Source: Mariprofundaceae bacterium
GTDB lineage: Bacteria > Pseudomonadota > Zetaproteobacteria > Mariprofundales > Mariprofundaceae
Direction: 5' to 3'
DNA length: 7,737 nt
Assembly (NCBI GenBank): GCA_030950865.1
Contig: JAUZQR010000051.1
Span: 1 to 7,737, forward strand
The position numbers were made by a program, and so were the translations under genes. The notes under the pieces are model-generated. The model was not told where the DNA came from. It saw only the letters and a list, made by a program, of their open reading frames with translations, and searched no databases. Of the stretch, positions 5,395-7,737 are shown one piece after another; the first letter of the stretch is position 1, and the number at the start of each line of letters is the position of its first letter.

Positions 5395-7017
5395 ATGAAC
5401 CGACTCGGGAATATCCCTCAACATCATTATATATGGTATTTACTAGCCATTTGGACTGTATTCACCCTACCTTCTTTGGGGCTTGCGCCATTATTTGATT
5501 ACGATGAAACCATTTATGCACAAACGGCTGCGGATATGATGCATTTGGGTGAATGGGTCGTGCCTACAGCCAACGGACTGCAATTCTTTGAAAAACCACC
5601 ATTCACCTATTACATGATGGATTTATGTTTTAGCATATTCGGTGAGAATGCCTTTGCAGCACGGCTGCCATCAGCCTTATTCACCTTATTCACCGCTATT
5701 TTATTGTTCCGCTTTGGTCGTGATACACATTCCCCACAATTTGGCATGGCTGCGGCACTTATTTTCCTTTCCATGTTGGAAGTCGGTATCTTGGGGCATG
5801 CAGCCATCTTGGATGCTGTATTAAACTTCTTTATTGCAGGTTGCTTGCTTAATTATTTCCGCTGGTTGCAATCAGGTGAACGTAAACATGCACTCTGGTG
5901 TGCTGCCATGATGGGCTTGGCAGTGAGCATCAAAGGTCCTGTCGGCGCGGTTGTTCCTATATTGGTGATTATGGCTGACCGCTTGATTGTCGGTGATTTG
6001 TTTCGCACACTGAAAAACATTCCTTGGCTCTCTGCTTTAACACTCTTTTTTATCACCGCTACACCGTGGTATTTGATGATTTTCCTCGAACATGGTATCG
6101 GCTTTTTATACGAGTTTATTGTCGTGCAAAATATCGGTCGCGCCCTACACCCTATGCAAGGTCATGGCGGTGGCTGGCATTATTATATCGTTGTATTTAT
6201 GGTTTCTGTGTTGCCTTGGCTGGCATGGATGCCCTATCTCATTAAATCGTGGCAACGTAACACGAGTGAACCACTTTCTCACATGATTCGCTTGGCTTTG
6301 TTATGGAGCGTGATTGTCCTCGTATTATTCAGTTTCGCACAAACTAAATTGCCACATTATATCTCTTGTTTGTACCCTGCGATTGCTTTGGGCATCACCG
6401 CAGCATGGTGGCGCAAAGCCGCCGAACCAAGTCAACTCCGGAACATCCAAAGAGCAACCGTGTTTATACTTTTCCCTGTCGCACTTACGCTGATTATCTT
6501 CCCTATCATCTATCCAAGCCTCACCGCATGGGTGCATCATCCGCGTGCTATCGCTATATTATCCCAAGATATTCAACCAAGCTTCTTCATTGCACTGGCT
6601 GGTATCACTCTATTTGCCGCGCTCGTTTGCTTATGGCGCAATACGCAGCAAACATTCGCATTACACCGCTTTATTATTCTCGGTTTACTATTGCAGTCAT
6701 GCCTGATTATCCCACTCGGAACTTTTGCAGGGAAACTCGCACAAGCACCGCAAACCCGTATTGCCCAAAGCATGCAGTCATTGCCCAAAGACATGCCTAT
6801 TTATAGTTATAATTTGAACTTTCCATCCATGTCCTTTCAATCAGGGCGTTCTTATCAGGTTGTGTTAAACACCGATGGCATACAAACACTGCAGGCTGAA
6901 ACGCGAACTTACGGCCTTATTTTACGCAGTGAATCCCTCAAGCTGTTACCTTGGCTGAAAAATACCCAAGCAGTCATTCATCAAGGTGGATTCCTGTTTT
7001 ATGTGGTAAACCCATGA
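5395..7017 (+). CDS. ArnT/PMT-like glycosyltransferase family 39 membrane protein
   Basis: This 540-residue polytopic protein would transfer a sugar from a polyprenyl-phosphate donor to an acceptor on the periplasmic face of the inner membrane. The GT39/GT-C pattern is clear. The first periplasmic loop carries FDYDETIYAQ (34-43, with the key D37-E38 pair), then GEWVVPTANG and FFEKPPFTYY (64-73, with the conserved lysine K67). LDAVLNFF (139-146) and SIKGP (178-182) follow, and QTKLPHYISCLYPA (316-329) is the counterpart of the KLPTYILP-type motif of ArnT. About eleven or twelve hydrophobic segments span residues 12-445, and a soluble C-terminal domain covers about 450-540. The length is close to ArnT (about 550). 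No aminoarabinose synthesis genes are nearby, so the sugar is not necessarily L-Ara4N and I give no arnT symbol. It overlaps the downstream GT2 gene by ATGA. No Shine-Dalgarno sequence is seen. Confidence 0.87.
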   Translation: MNRLGNIPQHHYIWYLLAIWTVFTLPSLGLAPLFDYDETIYAQTAADMMHLGEWVVPTANGLQFFEKPPFTYYMMDLCFSIFGENAFAARLPSALFTLFTAILLFRFGRDTHSPQFGMAAALIFLSMLEVGILGHAAILDAVLNFFIAGCLLNYFRWLQSGERKHALWCAAMMGLAVSIKGPVGAVVPILVIMADRLIVGDLFRTLKNIPWLSALTLFFITATPWYLMIFLEHGIGFLYEFIVVQNIGRALHPMQGHGGGWHYYIVVFMVSVLPWLAWMPYLIKSWQRNTSEPLSHMIRLALLWSVIVLVLFSFAQTKLPHYISCLYPAIALGITAAWWRKAAEPSQLRNIQRATVFILFPVALTLIIFPIIYPSLTAWVHHPRAIAILSQDIQPSFFIALAGITLFAALVCLWRNTQQTFALHRFIILGLLLQSCLIIPLGTFAGKLAQAPQTRIAQSMQSLPKDMPIYSYNLNFPSMSFQSGRSYQVVLNTDGIQTLQAETRTYGLILRSESLKLLPWLKNTQAVIHQGGFLFYVVNP

Positions 7018-7727
7018 AATTATCGGTCATTATCCCAGCCTATAACGAAGCCGAACGTCTGCCAAGCACCCTAAAAGATGCTTATGCATGGTTAGACGAG
7101 CATCTAAGCCATGATTTTGAAGTACTTGTGGTTGATGATGGCAGCAGTGATGATACCTGCAAAAGCGTCCGCCAGTTAATGAATGACATGCCTGAGTTAT
7201 TGCTGCTTGAACAGCCTAAAAACAAAGGTAAAGGTGCGGCAGTACGACGTGGCATGTTGGCGGCAAAAGGTGATATTCACGTATTTATGGATGCAGATCA
7301 CTCCACCCATATCCGTGAAGTCGAGATGGTATTTACAAGCTTGGAAACACAACCGCAATGCGAAGTCATTATTGCATCACGCCAGCATCCCGATTCCGAT
7401 ATCAGCCAGCATCAATCATGGTTACGCGAGCATATGGGCAAAAGTTTTAACCTACTCATGCGCCTTGCTACAGGCATTGATATGCCCGATACCCAATGTG
7501 GCTTCAAAGCATTTACTGCCAAAGCCTCACAACAAATTTTTTCAGAACAAAAGCTTGATGGTTTCAGTTTTGATGTGGAAGTATTGTTTCTTGCAGCACG
7601 TATGGATTACCAAGTGTCCGAAATTCCAGTTGAATGGATTAACGAACCCAATTCCAAAGTTCGCATGCTTATTGACCCGCTCAAAATGTTTATCGACATC
7701 CTAAAAATTCGTTATTTGCATCGATAA
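7014..7727 (+). CDS. GT2 polyprenyl-phosphate sugar synthase, ALG5/DPG-synthase-like
   Basis: The 237-residue protein has a GT-A fold: nucleotide-binding VIIPAYNEAERL (5-16), VVDDGSSDDT (39-48), NKGKGAAVRRGM (70-81), the metal-binding D93-A-D95 in FMDADHST, QCGFKAF (161-167) and FSFDVEVLFLA. The ending WINEPNSKV, followed by a helical tail, is typical of dolichyl-phosphate beta-glucosyltransferase (ALG5-like) members. By family it moves a sugar from a nucleotide sugar to a polyprenyl phosphate at the cytoplasmic face. There are no C-terminal membrane segments, so it would be peripheral. ATG 7014 is chosen because it begins exactly at the conserved N-terminal strand and overlaps the stop of the GT39 gene as ATGA; an in-frame start at 6951 would add residues with no family match. 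The arrangement suggests it supplies the lipid-linked donor for the GT39 enzyme. Whether the sugar is glucose, mannose or another cannot be told. Confidence 0.9.
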   Translation: MKLSVIIPAYNEAERLPSTLKDAYAWLDEHLSHDFEVLVVDDGSSDDTCKSVRQLMNDMPELLLLEQPKNKGKGAAVRRGMLAAKGDIHVFMDADHSTHIREVEMVFTSLETQPQCEVIIASRQHPDSDISQHQSWLREHMGKSFNLLMRLATGIDMPDTQCGFKAFTAKASQQIFSEQKLDGFSFDVEVLFLAARMDYQVSEIPVEWINEPNSKVRMLIDPLKMFIDILKIRYLHR

Positions 7728-7737
7728 TCACCCTACA

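Noticed and set aside
6366..6806. Plus-strand open frame of 146 codons
   Set aside because: It is a shifted-frame shadow within the GT39 gene, whose own frame is intact and carries all motifs.
6951..7013. Upstream in-frame start for the GT2 gene
   Set aside because: It would add 21 residues unrelated to GT2 enzymes and overlap the end of the GT39 gene by 67 bases; ATG 7014 starts at the conserved strand.
5395..7017. Naming the GT39 gene arnT
   Set aside because: The motifs fit the ArnT/PMT superfamily, but no aminoarabinose pathway genes are present and the sugar cannot be inferred.

Overview
The window looks like a piece of a Gram-negative, proteobacterial chromosome of moderate A+T content. 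The reasons are an NtrC-type response regulator, a YihY/BrkB inner-membrane protein, an ArnT-like membrane glycosyltransferase and sigma70-like promoter elements. The taxon cannot be fixed from the sequence alone. There are no rRNA, tRNA, CRISPR or phage genes.

Layout. (1) Positions 1-455, minus strand: the N-terminal part of a response regulator, with a complete receiver domain and the start of what is probably a sigma54-interaction domain; the gene runs off the left edge. A good sigma70-like promoter for it lies at 531-558, with a dyad over the -35 box. (2) Positions 456-904: a gene-free gap holding a 167-bp fold-back element (667-833) that is symmetric around base 750, followed by a small tandem repeat and then a very strong Shine-Dalgarno sequence. 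(3) Positions 905-3397, plus strand: a YihY-family membrane protein with a C-terminal winged-helix-like extension, then an M24 metallopeptidase (Xaa-Pro peptidase type) nine bases downstream; these two look like an operon. (4) Positions 3493-4389, plus strand: a protein made of two cyclic-nucleotide-binding-type domains with no DNA-binding domain. (5) Positions 4386-5303, minus strand: a multi-pass membrane protein of the lysylphosphatidylglycerol-synthase TM family (AglD/UPF0104), convergent with the previous gene and sharing four bases with it. (6) Positions 5395-7727, plus strand: an ArnT/PMT-like GT39 glycosyltransferase and an ALG5-like GT2 polyprenyl-phosphate sugar synthase, overlapping by ATGA and therefore probably translationally coupled.

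How the genes may fit together. The right half reads as a small envelope-glycosylation module. The GT2 enzyme would load a sugar on a polyprenyl phosphate in the cytoplasm, and the GT39 enzyme would transfer it to an acceptor on the periplasmic side. The divergent membrane protein belongs to a family often involved in lipid or lipid-linked sugar handling. Sugar and acceptor are unknown. The left half is a mix of regulatory and housekeeping genes with no obvious shared pathway.

The features most worth following up are the fold-back element, the tandem cNMP-type protein whose second domain lacks the phosphate-binding arginine, and the three-gene glycosylation cluster.
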